Below, piece by piece: positions 11,659-24,328 of a DNA stretch of 64,000 nt. The notes below the pieces were generated by a model. It had not been told where the DNA came from. It searched no databases and worked only from the letters and a program-made list of their open reading frames with translations. This DNA is from Glebionis coronaria (Eukaryota; Streptophyta; Magnoliopsida; Asterales; Asteraceae). The translations under genes were made by a program, and so were the position numbers. Where the stretch lies: positions 494,347,627 through 494,411,626 of the forward strand of contig CM046881.1 of NCBI GenBank assembly GCA_025667525.1, read 5' to 3'. How positions within the stretch are numbered: position 1 is the first letter of the stretch; every line of letters begins with the position of its first letter.

Positions 11659-12440
11659 GTATTCAAGATGAGACAGTTAATCCTTAAGCTCTGAATTCGG
11701 AGGATTTTCGATGGAAGGCTTAGTCAAATTTGGATCATAGTTTGTAACTTTCTTAGGAGTAGGTGGAGAAATATGGTCCTCATTGAGAAGTTTTTCAATG
11801 GTACGAATGTCTTCATCCCAATCGGAGGGAGAATCGTCATAATTTAAGTCCACATCCCCTAAACTTGCTTCAAATTCTTTCAATAAAAAATCACTTTCTC
11901 CAAATGGAGTCAATGAGGGAGCAATAGAGGCAACGGTCTCAACAATGGGTAGAGAAGAAAAACCACTGTTACAATCGTCTTTGAAATGTTCTTCACAAGC
12001 CTCATCAAGTACGTCAATGAAATTAACGCTCTCGTGTTCGTAAGGCTGCTTAGAAAGTTTACCCATGTTGAAGACGATTTTGTCGTCACCAACTCTCATG
12101 ATTAATTCGCCCGCTGCTACATCAATGAGAGTGCGATCGGTCCTCAAGAATGGACGTCCAACGATTAATGGAACATGCGGATCCATTTCGTAGTCAACGA
12201 CAACAAAATCCGCCGGAAAGGTGAATTTTTCGACACCGACGAAGACGTCTTCGGCTATCCCCACCGGATAAGCAACCGTACGGTTAGCTAATTCTAATGT
12301 CATTCGCGTGGGTACTAGCTCGGGTAGAGATAATTGTTTCCAAATGCTTAATGGCATTAAGTTGATACTAGCACCTAGATCGGCTAGGGCCATACAATTC
12401 TCTACCCCGGGAAAGTTGCAAGGACTGAGAAAGCGACCCG
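11659..12440 (-). pseudogene. Element C protease region (truncated)
   Basis: This is the retropepsin-like part of a Ty3/gypsy polyprotein, which would cleave gag-pol. The active-site block reads ALADLGASINLMP, with DLGAS where most retropepsins have D-S/T-G, and the later ILGRP-like block reads LIVGRPFLRT. An acidic linker ends at SELKD. Element B continues from the same point into its RT with LPPH. Here one base is lost, a stop follows, and the sequence then switches to element A. A further one-base loss near 12440 separates this frame from gag. Confidence 0.85.
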
Positions 12441-14343
12441 ATCACCAAGTTTGGTTGGTAATTCTCATTATGTTGGGTCTGAGAAATATCAAGGAGTTTT
12501 TCCTTATCACTGAGAAGATCTTTGAACATTTTAGCATATTTAGGCATGTGAGCGAGAGCCTCAGCAAAGGATATGTTGAAATTCAATTGTTTAAACATTT
12601 TAAGAAAGTTTGAAACTTGAATATCATCCTTATTTTTCAACTTCTCTTTCCTCAACCTTGAAGGATTAGGTATGTCGGGTTGAGATGAAGGCTTTGGAAT
12701 GGAATTCTCACTCACGTCCTTGGGTAGGGGAGGGGTAGAAGTAGAAGGTGTAGGAATCGGTGAAGGAGGCTCGTTATCCTTTGTCACAATCACCGGAGAA
12801 TGTTTAGGAATCTCAGGTTCCTTATAACCTTTTCCACTTCGGGTGGTGATTGCTTTCATCTCCCCTCTTGGATTAGCAACGGTGTTACTCGAAAGAGAAC
12901 CCGAACCGGAGGTTTTATTACTTGGGAAGAAACTAGCCATCATATCCCTTAACTCATTCATTTGACTGCTTAAAGAGTTTCGCATATCATTCCTAAGCTC
13001 GGCTTGAAGATCATTCCCTTGTTTAGCCAGGTCAACTTTCAAGTTAATAATTTGGCTCTGAAGATTCTTCACCAGCACGTCATTAGTCCTCATGTAGGTT
13101 TCAACCTCGTGATTAAATGCCGTGGGTTGGTTGGGAGGAGGAGCTTAGTAAGCGGGTGGTTGATAAGTGGGTTGTTGGTAAACTAGATTATTTCCTTGAG
13201 ATGGATATGGATTTCTTTGGGTTTGATATTGGTTAGGAGCTCGAGGTTGGTTTTGATTGTTGCGATGAAGTTGGTTTGGTTTTGAGGAGGAAAACTGGGT
13301 GGTGAAAGGAAATTGTTTGAACGATAACTTAGCAAATTGGGGTCACCTTGAGGACGAGCTTGATAGCCTCCCGTGGAAAAATTACCGTTAGCCGAATACA
13401 CGTTTTTCGGATTGTCATAAATAGAAGGACAATCGGTGTATGCATGAGGACCACCGCAAGTTTCACAAGAAATTGCTACAGCTTTAGCTTGTTGATATTG
13501 GTTTGTAGCCATGAGTTGGATATTTTTGTTCATTTCGGCTAGTTGGCGGGTGATTTCGGTCATCTCGGGGTTGGTTGAAGTAGAAGAAACATTGACTCTC
13601 GGGTTATTTCTTGAAGGTGCGGATGAATCCCAATTTTTGTGATGAGTGGTTATGTTCTCTATAAGCTCTCTACACTCCTCAGGTCTTCTTTTCATAAATG
13701 TACCACCGACGGCTGCATTAATCGTATCACGATCACGAAAATTAAAACCATTGTAGAAAGTATCAATCAAAGTGACGAGGAGCATATTATGATTAGGACA
13801 ACGATCGATCAAGACATTATAACGTTCCCAAGCATCGAAAAGCGACTCATCAGGTTCTTGAGTGAAACCACTGATTTGATTGCGAAGAATAGGGACCATG
13901 GATGGTGGAAAGTAGCGCGACAAATTTTTTTGAGTCATTTCATCCCATGTATGAATTAAGTTTTTGGGACGACGATCAAACCATTTTTCGGCATGGTGGG
14001 ATTAAGTGTGTGGAAAAAGATGAAGGCGAAGAAAATCCATGGAAACACCGGACAATTTCATGCTTTGAGTGACGGTTATGAATTTATCGAGGTGTTTGTT
14101 GGCATCATCATCCGGCAATCCGCGAAATGGACAAGCGCTTTGAACTTGTTGGATCATGTGATGCTTCAACGAAAATTCGGGAGCCGTGATTTGCATCGGC
14201 GCAATCGGTCCTCCACGTCCGTTCATAGTCGGTTGACATAGCTCCTCCATCGTACGAAGGTCGGGTTGAGGGACATGGTTGTTATTGTTGTTATTATTCA
14301 AATTGGGGTGAGGTGGGTTGTTATTATTATGCACACCGGTCAT
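12441..14343 (-). pseudogene. Element C gag (broken)
   Basis: This is the capsid/nucleocapsid protein of an Athila/Tat-like element. The ATG at 14343 opens MTGVHNNNN, an Asn/Pro-rich start. Next come the conserved TMEELCQPTMNGRGGPI and HHMIQQVQ, then a segment with SLFDAWERYNVLIDRCP, FMKRRPEECRELIE and a zinc-knuckle-like CETCGGPHAYTDC (CX2CX3HX4C), and then KAITTRSGKGYKEP. Frames change near 14005 and 13185, so no full-length product is possible. The DAWERY and TTRSGK positions are intact here but are stop codons in element B. Confidence 0.88.
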
Positions 14344-14370
14344 ATCTAAGTCTCTACGAGTCTCGGGCTC

Positions 14371-14392
14371 TGATATGTTCGATATAGTATAG

Positions 14393-14443
<51 letters not shown>

Positions 14444-16889
14444 ATTAGATGGTTCGCTCTTTAGGAAAAGAAGCGAATGTGAAATCACAAATATATGTGA
14501 TCGGGAAGTATTGATAAGAAAATCACGGTTAGTAAAAAGTGATAATCGAATCGTCCCGGGTCGTTTCCTCGTGAAATCATGAATTGAATCGGCGCACGGA
14601 TTTTGGTATTTGATGCTTGAATTATCGGTTCTTGATTTTTTTTTATTATCTAATGGACGGAAAATTAGGCAAGGGAAAACCTAAAAATCTATGGGAAACA
14701 TTTTAGGCAAGCTAGTATTACAAAATATAAGCATAAAACGAGTAACGTGAATCCTATAACGCGTCTAATCTATTAACTAAGGCAAATAATAACCTAAAAA
14801 TTCAAACTTAGTTCTAAACCTCCAAAATGATAAAATAATATTTTATAAAAAAAATTGAAAAGCTTTAAACTATTTTATACTATTACAAATCTAATTAAAA
14901 TTCTAAAGGTGACAAAATTAATTTTAATGTCTTAAAAAAAAGTCTAACTATTTATTTTATAACTAAAATCAAAAAAATTTCGGATTTATAAAATATTAAT
15001 AAAGTAAATAAAAATGAATTAAAACTAGTTTATACACTAAATAAAATTGTTCTACTTAAATAAATATCCTATATTAAGTTTGTTTTGCAAGTGTTTAACA
15101 AAAAGATAATTAGCACAGTTGGTTGATGGGGAGCAGTTAAGGGCAAAGTATGGTGACAGGTCAGGGGTTCGATACCCACGAACATCTTTTTTTTTTTAAA
15201 CACAACAAAACACAGAGTTCCTTTTTCTGTTATATAATTACACTTAATGGGCTTAAGAGCAAATCAAAACATAACACTAAATGGGCTTAAATATGCTCAC
15301 TAGCTAATTATATCAATTTACTAACACTAGCTAATTATATCAATTTACTAACTACTGATGGCGCCTAAGTGTGTAATTTGAACATTTTGAAGATTACGAA
15401 CACATAAAAGAAAAATAACTATGGGCCTTGTTTCAACTTTTATCAATAATTAACTAGCAATAATAAAACACTTAACACAATAGCATAAACTATGAACTGA
15501 TGGTAACAACAATATATAGAGCAAACAAAGGCAAGATTAACAAGCTAGAATTGATAATAATTTCGAACCTGAAACTAGACGAAGGCTCGGAACCCACTAA
15601 ACTAACGAGTCGAATCGAGAACTACCCCAATAAGCCCAATCACTACCAACAACAACTTATTAACAATTCATCCATTCTATTTTTTTTGGACAGTATCAAC
15701 AGCAACAACCACTCACAAAAACTAATACTTCTTTTATTTTCTTTCCTTTTTTTTCTATTTTTCTACCTTCAAACATCAACAACCAACAGTAGCTCACTTT
15801 TTTTTTTCGTAACACAAGTACTAGCACTCTTTTTTTTTTCTTTTGGAAACCCAAACTGCAACAAGTATGCCTCTTTTTTTTGTAGTGTACGAGGGTCAAT
15901 CTCTTTTTTTATATCAATCGAATAATGAAAAAAAAACAATAAGCCTCTTTTTTATACCCAGAATCAGTGAAGAACTTTTAACATTTAACAAGAACAAAAC
16001 TTAATTTATTTCAACAATACTTCAATTATCTTGAAACATAAATCCAAATTCGAATACAAAAGATTGCTAAAATTGAAGATTAATTTTCGAAATTAAAATA
16101 ACAATAATTAAAAATTAAAGATTAAAACCCTAAAAATTACATGTCTTTTGTCTTCAATCTTGGGTCTTTATATAGGAGTCTTCAAGTCTTTGTCTTCACC
16201 CATGTGTGTTTCTTCTGTGAGGAGAAATTTGAAATCTTCAACTTGTGTTTTCTTGATTAAATCTCAGCCATTGGTGAAAAAATTCAAAACTCATCTTTCA
16301 ATCTTTTCCTTTCTTGAAATTTAAGGGATTCGACGCTCATATTTTTTACAAGGATTGCCAGGGTGGATCATTCACGTGGGTAAGATCTTGATTTGTAGCC
16401 AGAAAGGGTAAAAAGAGGGGGAAAGTTTTGGGAGGCTGAGGTACTAAGGGATGAAACCCTATGTGCTTTTTTCTTCATTATGTAAATAACAAGAAAGGCC
16501 TTGTTGGTTTATGAATGAAATGGGCTACGGGCTGGTGTTGTATTGAAAGCCCAAAAACGAATTTTCTAAATAATTTGGAAGAGATGGTTGGGCTATGTTT
16601 AAGTTTATCATACAAATTAGTATATTAAACTTAATCTTTAGGCTGAGATTATAGAACCAAAATGTGGGTCCCACTTGATCGTTTTTCTTCCGTTGACTTT
16701 GTTTTTACATGCTCTTTCAAAAAACGTGATCGGGTTGACTTTTTGACCTTGATTTCGTCTTTTTGTCGGGAAATCGGATCTGCAAAATAAATTCAGAAAA
16801 CGCAAGATATATGTCCGTTTTTTTATCACGTTTTCGCCTATTTTCTCATTTAACTTAGGATAAAATGATGAGTATTAGGTAACTCATCA
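14371..16889 (-). repeat. Element B 3' LTR (2519 bp)
   Basis: On the minus strand it starts TGATGAGTTACC directly after the PPT and ends AACATATCA beside the GGCTC duplication. It contains a (TA)n tract at 14396-14440 and the tRNA-like block at 15111-15197. From 14441 it matches 35189-37646 throughout. Open frames such as 15500-15925 on the plus strand are antisense and not conserved in length between the LTRs. Confidence 0.9.
15111..15197 (+). other. tRNA-like pol III promoter block in LTR of element B
   Basis: TAGCACAGTTGG at 15111-15122 fits the tRNA A-box consensus and GGTTCGATACC at 15166-15176 fits the B-box. A run of 11 T follows at 15187-15197. The arrangement resembles a tRNA-derived SINE head or a decayed tRNA gene. 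It lies antisense to LTR transcription and is conserved in the other LTR at 35867-35952. It is not a normal tRNA gene; whether it is transcribed is unknown. Confidence 0.55.
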
Positions 16890-16904
16890 CGCCCCCATAC
16901 TAAA
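16890..16904 (-). promoter_or_regulatory. Polypurine tract of element B
   Basis: On the minus strand TTTAGTATGGGGGCG abuts the 3' LTR start TGATGAG. Similar TTTAG(T/C)ATGGGGG tracts lie upstream at 18272-18284 and 18207-18230. Confidence 0.8.
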
Positions 16905-18506
16905 CTATTGCAACTCCCGTGCAATATATCCGATAAAATTTTACGATCATCCCCTAATTTAATTACTTTGAAAGTAGCAAAGTTTTTACCTTAGGGAAAA
17001 AACGTAAATTTCTAAACGTCCCGTTTTAATCATTTTTTTAAAATACACAATTATTTACACACACACACTTAAAATGACCAACATTATTTATTTATGATCA
17101 CTATTGCTACGTTATTTATTTTTGCGAGACCATCTTGTTTAGCCTTTCATTAATTTTGGAAATTAACGCTTAGGGATCACGGAACAAAAAGCATTCATAT
17201 CTTTGCCCCTCATGGGTAAAATTCGTCGTCCTCGGTTTTCACTTCACCCAATACAAGCTTAAAAAACAAGATCATAGCTTGATTTAAGTAAAGATATTAA
17301 AAACTTGTAATTTTTAATTTTTGGACTCAATACTCCTTTTATACTTATTAAATCCGAAGATAAAGAAAGACGGTTTAATTGATAAGTAGTGAAAAACTCG
17401 ATCCTTAAAAATCCCATATGATTTAGTCGAAAGTCCTCGCCAAGGTATAATTTAACACGATTTATTATGGATTTGAAATTTGCCTTGTTCCACTTGATAT
17501 TCAATATTGCAACTTTTAAGACCTTGGCCTTTTATTCATTCTTGGTGTACACCGTTTGGTGACTTTTATCGTACGCTTTATTATGACTTTGGTTATTCAT
17601 CCACATCCTCGTATGATTTTTGGATTTATAGCAACATTATCCTCAACCTTTCGGGTATTATTGGATTTATACATTTTGCCAAATTTCGCATCCCATTCCA
17701 TGGTGCTAATTATACCTTAATGTGAACTTTGATTAATCATATGCAATTTTTAAAGGAAGTTGTTTTAAAACTAAGAATCTCTAAGACCGTTCGACTTTAT
17801 TTAAACAATTATCATAAGGTGTTGGGAGTAAAAAGTACAAAAATTAACCTTTATAATAGAGAAACATCTTTACTCAAATTTTGCTCTATCATTTCTCATT
17901 TTTTTAAGCAAGTTTAAAATCATCTATGGAAACCATTAATGCAAATTTAAAAGAACCCATTCTAAATGATTCGCAAAAACGATTAAGCTTTGTAAAGGGC
18001 TAGGCTAGAGCTCAACACGCTCAATCGAGTCAAAAATTTTATTTTCGTTCTCACCCAACGGAAAGTCAAACACTTAGGTCTCATTTTTTTTTCTTTTTCT
18101 TCTTTTTTTTAGGAAAATAATTTGGCATAAAAAAGACACATATTTTTTGTGGTAAAACGGGATTACACGGGAATTAAGCAAACATTTAGTATGATATCGA
18201 TAGATACCCCCCCCCCCCCCCCATACTAAAATTACACACTGGCCTCAATGTTTTCAAATACGGGAATGCCACCCCCATGCTAAAATTCAATGATTTTAAT
18301 GCATTTTTCTAAAATCTAGGGGTCTCCACGTAAATCTAAAGCCGTTTATTAGTTATGCAATAGAAAAACGTTAGTCAAAAGATAAAGGATATCGGCTCCC
18401 GACAAAATAGGTATTCGGATCTAGACTCGAGAGGCTACATATCCGGGCAAATCTACACATTCACAACCAACACGGAGCACACAAATGGAAGAGGCAAGCT
18501 CCTCCG
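16905..18506 (-). other. Element B non-coding region between integrase and PPT
   Basis: About 1.6 kb without a recognisable frame and no env-like product. It has two PPT-like tracts, one expanded to a run of 16 C on the plus strand (18207-18222). Open stretches on either strand show no family resemblance. Confidence 0.7.
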
Positions 18507-19697
18507 TTACTTATTAGATAGATAGATAATACAGGGGTTGCCTCCCGAGAAGCGCTTGTTTAACGTCACGAGCCTGACGAAACTCATCGGATTTAGAGAT
18601 CCGGGGAAGAGGTTTGGAGATCCGGGACAACCAAGGGTGGAATGTCCCCTCCAAAGTAGTGCTTCAATCGATGACCATTCACCTTGAAGTTTGGCCCGTC
18701 TGTTTGTGCCATATGGATAAACTTTGGTAACGGTGAATGGTCCGGTCCAACGGGGTTTGAGTTTACCCGAGAAGATCTTTAATCGAGAGTTGAAAAGAAG
18801 GACTCGATCACCAATGTTGAAAACGCGGTTCTTGATTTTGGAGTCGTGTATCTTCTTTGTCTTCTCCTTGTAGATCAAAGAGTTCTCGTAGGCTTGATCC
18901 CGAAGTTCATTTAATTCATTGATTTGAACTTTTCGGTGATCACCCGCGGACTTGAGATCAAAGTTGGCATGCTTGAGGGCCCAATAGGCTTTGTGCTCAA
19001 GCTTGATAGGAAGATGACAAGCCTTTCCGTACACGAGCTTGTAAGGAGTACACCCGATGGGTGTTTTGAAAGCGGTACGGAAGGCCCATAATGCATCATC
19101 TAGCTTATCGGACCAAGAGGCACGGTTTTCACCAACCGTTCTATCAAGAATTCTTTTTAAGCCACGGTTAGAAACCTCGACTTGTCCACTAGTTTGAGGA
19201 TGATAAGCGGTGGAAAGTCGATGGGTAACTCCATACTTAAGCATGACCTTTTCACATTGGTCATTGCAAAAGTGATTACCGCGATCACTAATGATAGCGC
19301 GGGGAGTTCCGAACCGGGCAAAGTGAGATTTTAAGAATTTCACAACAACTCGGGCGTCGTTGGTGGGGAGCGCTTTCGCTTCAACCCATTTAGACAAATA
19401 GTCGACGGCCACGAGTATGTACTTGTTCCCTCGTGAAGACGGGAACGGCCCCATAAAGTCAATACCCCAAATGTCAAATATCTCACAAACTTGCATGATA
19501 TTTTGGGGCATTTCATCTTTTTGGGTGATCTTGCCGTGACGTTGACAAGAATCGCAAGATTGGACTAAGTCATGGGCGTCACGGTAGATCGAGGGCCAAT
19601 AGAAGCCAGAATCATACACCTTTTTGGCGGTGAGGTTTGCACCATGGTGTCCCCCGGTGGGTCCATTGTGGTAAGCCGTAAGAATATCAATGGCTTC
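18507..19697 (-). pseudogene. Element B pol, integrase (broken)
   Basis: Integrase homologous to that of element A. It has the zinc-binding [11 protein letters not shown] with CDSCQ, the catalytic Asp in WGIDFMGPF, Asp in ISDRGNHF and Glu in GQVEVSNRG, and then the C-terminal basic domain. A TAA at about 19697-19699 (after RRCVHG) separates it from the RNase H frame. A small deletion near 18705 shifts the C-terminal tail after VYPYGT; the expected ending can be followed in the next frame. Most of the core is otherwise intact. Confidence 0.9.
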
Positions 19698-21438
19698 TTA
19701 GCCATGAACACACCGCCGGATGATTTGATCCGCACAAACTTTGAATAGAAAGTGGTCGTCCCAAAAGTAATGTTTGACATCCTTAAAGAATTTTCTTTTT
19801 TGTTGGGACGACATCCCTTTAATCAAGAAGTTCCCCACATGGTAGTTTGCAAAGTCGGCAAACCATGGGGTACTAGAATCTCCACTTAGAGATACCATAC
19901 CAGGTGTCTCGAGGGGAAATGTTTCCGTCACTTCCTTTTTATCGAGATCACCTTGGTGTGGATTTTCAAGACGAGAGAGGTGGTCGTCCGCGAGGTTCTC
20001 GGCTCCTTTCGTATCACGGATAGTGAAATCGAATTCTTGAAGGAGGAGAACCCACCGGAGCAATCTCGGCTTAGCATCTTGCTTTTGGAAGAGAGATTTT
20101 AGAGCCGAGTGATCCGTATACACTATGTATTTGTTCAAGACTAGGTACGGGCGGAATTTCTCGAAAGCGTACACCACGGCAAGTAATTCTTTTTCCGTAG
20201 TGGTGTAGTTCGATTGAGCCTCGGACATAGTCTTGCTTGCGTAATGTATAGGCTGAAAATGTCGAGCCCTTCGTTGCCCCAAGACGGCACCCATAGCGAA
20301 ATCGCTTGCATCACACATGAGTTCGAATGGAAGTTCCCAATCGGGGGTAACTAAGATAGGGGCTTCGGTCAACTTTTTCTTAAGCGTATTAAACGCTTGA
20401 ATGCAATCTTCCGAAAAGATGAACGGAGCATCCTTCTCGAGGAGATGAGTCATGGGTCGGGCGATCAATAAACCTTCGATAAAAGCCGGCATGACCTAAA
20501 AAGCTCCGGATACCTTTAACGGAAGTGAGGTGAGGGAGCTTAGCGATAACGTCCACTTTGGCTCGATCGACCTCAATCCCCGATTAAGAAATTTTTTGGC
20601 CGAGGACGATTCCCTCTTTGACCATAAAATGACTCTTCTCCCAATTTAGCACGAGATTGGTGTCTTCGCACCTTTGCAACATGCGGTCTAAATTTGAGAG
20701 GTAAGATTGGAATGAATCACCGAAGACCGAGAAGTCATCCATGAAGACCTCCATCGTTTTCTCGATCATGTCGTGAACGATGGTGGTCATACACCTTTGG
20801 AACGTGCCCGGTGCATTGCATAAGCCGAATGGCATGCGACGATAAGCAAACGTTCCGTAAGGACATGTGAAGGTGGTCTTCTCTTGGTCCTTCGGATCGA
20901 TGGGAATTTGAAAGTAGCCGGAAAATCCGTCTAGGAAACAATAGTAATCGTTTCCGGCTAATCTTTCGAGCATGAGGTCCATGAAAGGTAACGGGAAATG
21001 GTCTTTACGAGTAGCATCATTCAATTTTCGATAATCGATGCAAACCCGCCATCCCGTCACCAAACGAGTTGGAATTAACTCGTTGTCATCATTTTCCACA
21101 ATGGTTATTCCGCCCTTTTTGGGCACACAATGAATAGGGCTCACCCATGAACTATCGGAGATAGGGTGAATCAATATGGCATCGAGAAGTTTGATAACTT
21201 CCGATTTGATAACCTCATGAATTTTTGGATTCACCCTTCTTTGACTTTGAACCGCCGGTTTAAAGTCGTCCTCCATCAATATTTTGTGAGTACAAAATTG
21301 CGGGTTTATGCCCTTGATGTCGGAAAGTTTCCAAGCAATTGCATGCTTGTGAGACTTTAAAACCTTTATGAGAGCGGCTTTCTCCTCATCTTTTAAGTCG
21401 TTAGCAATAATGACGGGTAATTTATCATCACCCTCCAA
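19698..21438 (-). pseudogene. Element B pol, reverse transcriptase and RNase H (broken)
   Basis: The RT part runs from 21438 down to a TAA at 20584-20586, with WRVCIDYRKLN, FLDGFSGYFQIP, MPFGLCNAPGTFQRCM and the catalytic FMDDFSVFG. A deletion of about 14 bases near 20466 shifts the frame in [13 protein letters not shown]. RNase H follows with [39 protein letters not shown] and the exit segment [13 protein letters not shown]. The Met at 21438 lies inside the polyprotein and is not a natural start. Confidence 0.92.
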
Positions 21439-22240
21439 AAATGCAATTCGAGATGAGGAGGTAAGTCCTTAAGTTCGAGCTCCGGAGGATCAACAATTGG
21501 ATTTTCAATTTTATTGATTTCCTCATGATGAAGTTGTTTCGGAGGGAGAGGTAAAGGATCCATGTTAAGCAATTGCTCAATGAGACGAATGTCTCCCTCC
21601 GGGTCAAAGTCATTAGGATCAAACTCCGGTAGAATCGAATCACTAGCAAGGTAGGCTTCAATCTCTTCCAAAATAAAGTCACCTCCCTCAAATGGAGTGA
21701 GAGAGGGGGAAGAGATAGCAATGATGCGGTCTAATGAAGTGGGATTGCCACTTGAATAATTTTCCGAGAAACCGAGAACCTCTTGTTTATGCTCCTCGCA
21801 AACAATATCTATGACATCAGTTTGATTAACCGATTCCTCAATGTATTTACGAGGAAATTTTGAAAGGTGCCCGACATTGAAGGTCACGACTTCGTCATCG
21901 ACTCGAAGAGTAAGTTCTTCTCCGTGCACATCGATTAATGCACGTGATGTCCTTAAGAAGGGCCTCCCGAGAATAAGAGGAACCCTCAAATCAACATTGT
22001 AGTCAACGACGACGAAGTCGGCCAGGAAATAGAACTTTCCCACCTTCACAAAGACATCCTCGGCAATACCCAAAGGTATAGTTACCGATCGGTCGGCAAG
22101 CTCGAGAGTCATTTGTGTTAGAGTAAGTTCGGGAAGAGAGAGCTTTTGCCACACCGAAAGTGGCATTAGATTGATGCTTGCACCAAGATCGGCCAAGGCT
22201 AAGCATTCATCAAGCTAGGGGAAGTCACATGGTATAAGAA
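21439..22240 (-). pseudogene. Element B protease region
   Basis: Retropepsin-like domain with ALADLGASINLMPLS (DLGAS active site), ELTLTQMTLELADRS and LILGRPFLRTSRALID. An acidic linker leads to ELELKDLPPHLE and into the RT, a join that is lost in element C. A TAG at about 22214-22216 interrupts the segment before CLALADLG. A frame change occurs near 21400 where this frame overlaps the RT frame. Confidence 0.87.
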
Positions 22241-24328
22241 ATTTGCCGGGGTCTCCAAGTTTTTCGGGTAACGTTTTGAGGAGCACCACCGAGCAATTCT
22301 CATTCAAGGAGTTTTGGTCAATTCACCCAATTTTTCCTTGTTGCTTAACATGCTTTTAAACATCGAGGCAAATTTGGGCATGTAGAGCAAAGAATCTGCA
22401 AAACTAATGTCGAAGTGTAACTTTTGAAAGATTTCAAGAAACTTCGTCATTTGAGCATTAGTTTTTTCTTGGAGCTTTTGGTTACTAAGCCTTGAAGGAT
22501 ATGGAATCGAAGGCTTAGTCTTCGGAATCTCGGGTTCCGGAATAAGAGTTGGAATTGGTTTAACCGGAGGTTGGACTTGAGTGGTACTTTGTGAGATTTT
22601 GGGTTGCTCCTCGTCCTTTGTTTCCTCGGTTTCCTTTGGTTCCGATGTTGGGATCGGAGGTTCTTTGTAGGCTTTACCACTTCAGGTGGTGATGGCTTTC
22701 AACTCGCCTTTCGGGTTTGCAACGGTATTGGCCGGAAGTGGCCCCGAACCTGAGGCTTGGTTTGCTTGAAAGAAGCTAGCCATCATGTTCCTAAGATCAT
22801 TAGTTTGATTATTCAAAGAAGTTCTCATATCATTTTTAAGTTCATTCGTAAGATCATTTCCTTGTTTTCTTAAATCACCCCTTAAATTGGTAATTTGGCT
22901 TTGCAAATTATTCATGACCATGTCATTAGCTTTCATGTAGTTAGACACATCGTTAGGAATTTGAGCAAGTGATTGATTAACCGGAGCTTGATAAGCCGGT
23001 GGTTGATACACTTGATTGAAATTTCCTTGACAATAACCTTGACTGTGGTTATTCCCTCGATTTTGAACTTGATTGTTCCGAGGTTGGAAATTGTTTTGAG
23101 CAACTTGATTTTGGGGTTGATTGAATCCGGTTGGTCCGAGATAATTATTTGACCGATAGCTTAGCAAATTACGGTCACCTTGAGGTTGGTAACCTGTAGT
23201 AGCATATGCGGTCTCTTGAGTGTAGCCATCGACGGCCGGGCACTCATGAGAATGTGGACCACCACAAGTTTCACACTTAGAATTCACGGCTTTGACCGAT
23301 TGATTCAACGTGATTTGTTTCAAAGCATCGAGAAAATTATTGCTCATCTTTTCCAAAGTACACCAGGCTCTCGGTAGAAGCCGAGGCAATACCTCTAGTC
23401 ATCTCATCTCGAGATACCGTAGTGTCCCAATCGTTGTGATGTGCGGTCATGTTCTCGATAAGATCGTAACACTCCTCGGGACGTCTTTTCATAAACGTCC
23501 ATCTGGCGGCCGCATTGATCGTGTCCCGATGGCTCAATGTAAGACCATTGTAAAATGTGTCAATTTGAGTAACAAGATGCATGTTATGACTCGGGCATCG
23601 ATCAATGTACCCTTTGTACCTTTCTCAAGCTTCGAATAATGATTCGTCGGGCTTTTGTTGAAAGCTAGTGATAGCGTTTCTCAATTTGGTAGCCATCGAC
23701 CGAGGGAAAAATTTCGAGAGAAATTTCCTTATCATGTCATCAAACTTTGGATAGAGTTCCAAGGTAGACGATCATACCATTCGGTGGCATGAAGGCCTAA
23801 AGAGTACAGAAAGAGAGAAAGCTGTAGGGCATCCTCGGGAACTCCATTTTGTTTCATATGTTGAGTTACATCCAAAAATTTATCAATATGTTTATTTGCA
23901 TAATCACTTGGTATTCCATTAAATTGAGAATTTTGTACTTGTTGTATCATGTGATATCTTAAACCAAAATCCGTTGCTTGAATCGGCATTAGGCCAATCG
24001 GTCCGCCCCGTCCATTTAAAGTCGGTTGGCACAACTCCTCCATCGTTTGGAGATCGGGAGCCAGTCCTTGAGGTCCTTGAGGCCCACCACCGCCACCGTT
24101 ACCATTATGCGGAAAAGGGGGTAGAATTTGGTTTTGAGGCCCTCCGGGTCTAGGTCCTTGTGCGGCCATTTCAAATTCTCTTTGTTCAACGTCAATGATT
24201 CTTTGTCGGATAAGTTTTTTGGGATTACTTAATGGAGAAAGAAGGTTTGGAGAAGAAGAACGGGTGCTCATGCACCAAAAACAATTCAATGAAGGCGAAA
24301 GGCTACGACAAACGATGAACTTAACCAA
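22241..24328 (-). pseudogene. Element B gag (broken)
   Basis: Athila/Tat-like gag. The frame opens at 24328; a second Met at 24271 (MSTRSSSPN) may be the better start. It shows a Gly/Pro/Gln-rich N-terminus, TMEELCQPTLNGRGGPI, a conserved core (NKHIDKFLDVTQHMKQNGV, ATEWYDRLP), then FMKRRPEECYDLIE and a knuckle-like CETCGGPHSHEC, with only three residues between His and the last Cys. Lesions are a frameshift near 23740, TGA for Trp in EAxERYKG near 23626, a frameshift near 23390 and TGA for Arg in KAITTxSGK near 22680. A Pro-rich segment follows in the original frame. Confidence 0.88.

Noticed and set aside
15111..15197. Genuine tRNA gene in the LTR of B
   Set aside because: The acceptor and anticodon arms do not pair convincingly and the distance between the boxes is filled with non-tRNA sequence. 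Only the promoter boxes fit.
15500..15925. 141-codon plus-strand frame in the LTR of B, with a related 62-codon frame at 36256-36444
   Set aside because: It runs antisense to the LTR, is T-run rich, and is cut short in the other LTR copy by a small length change. Not a gene.
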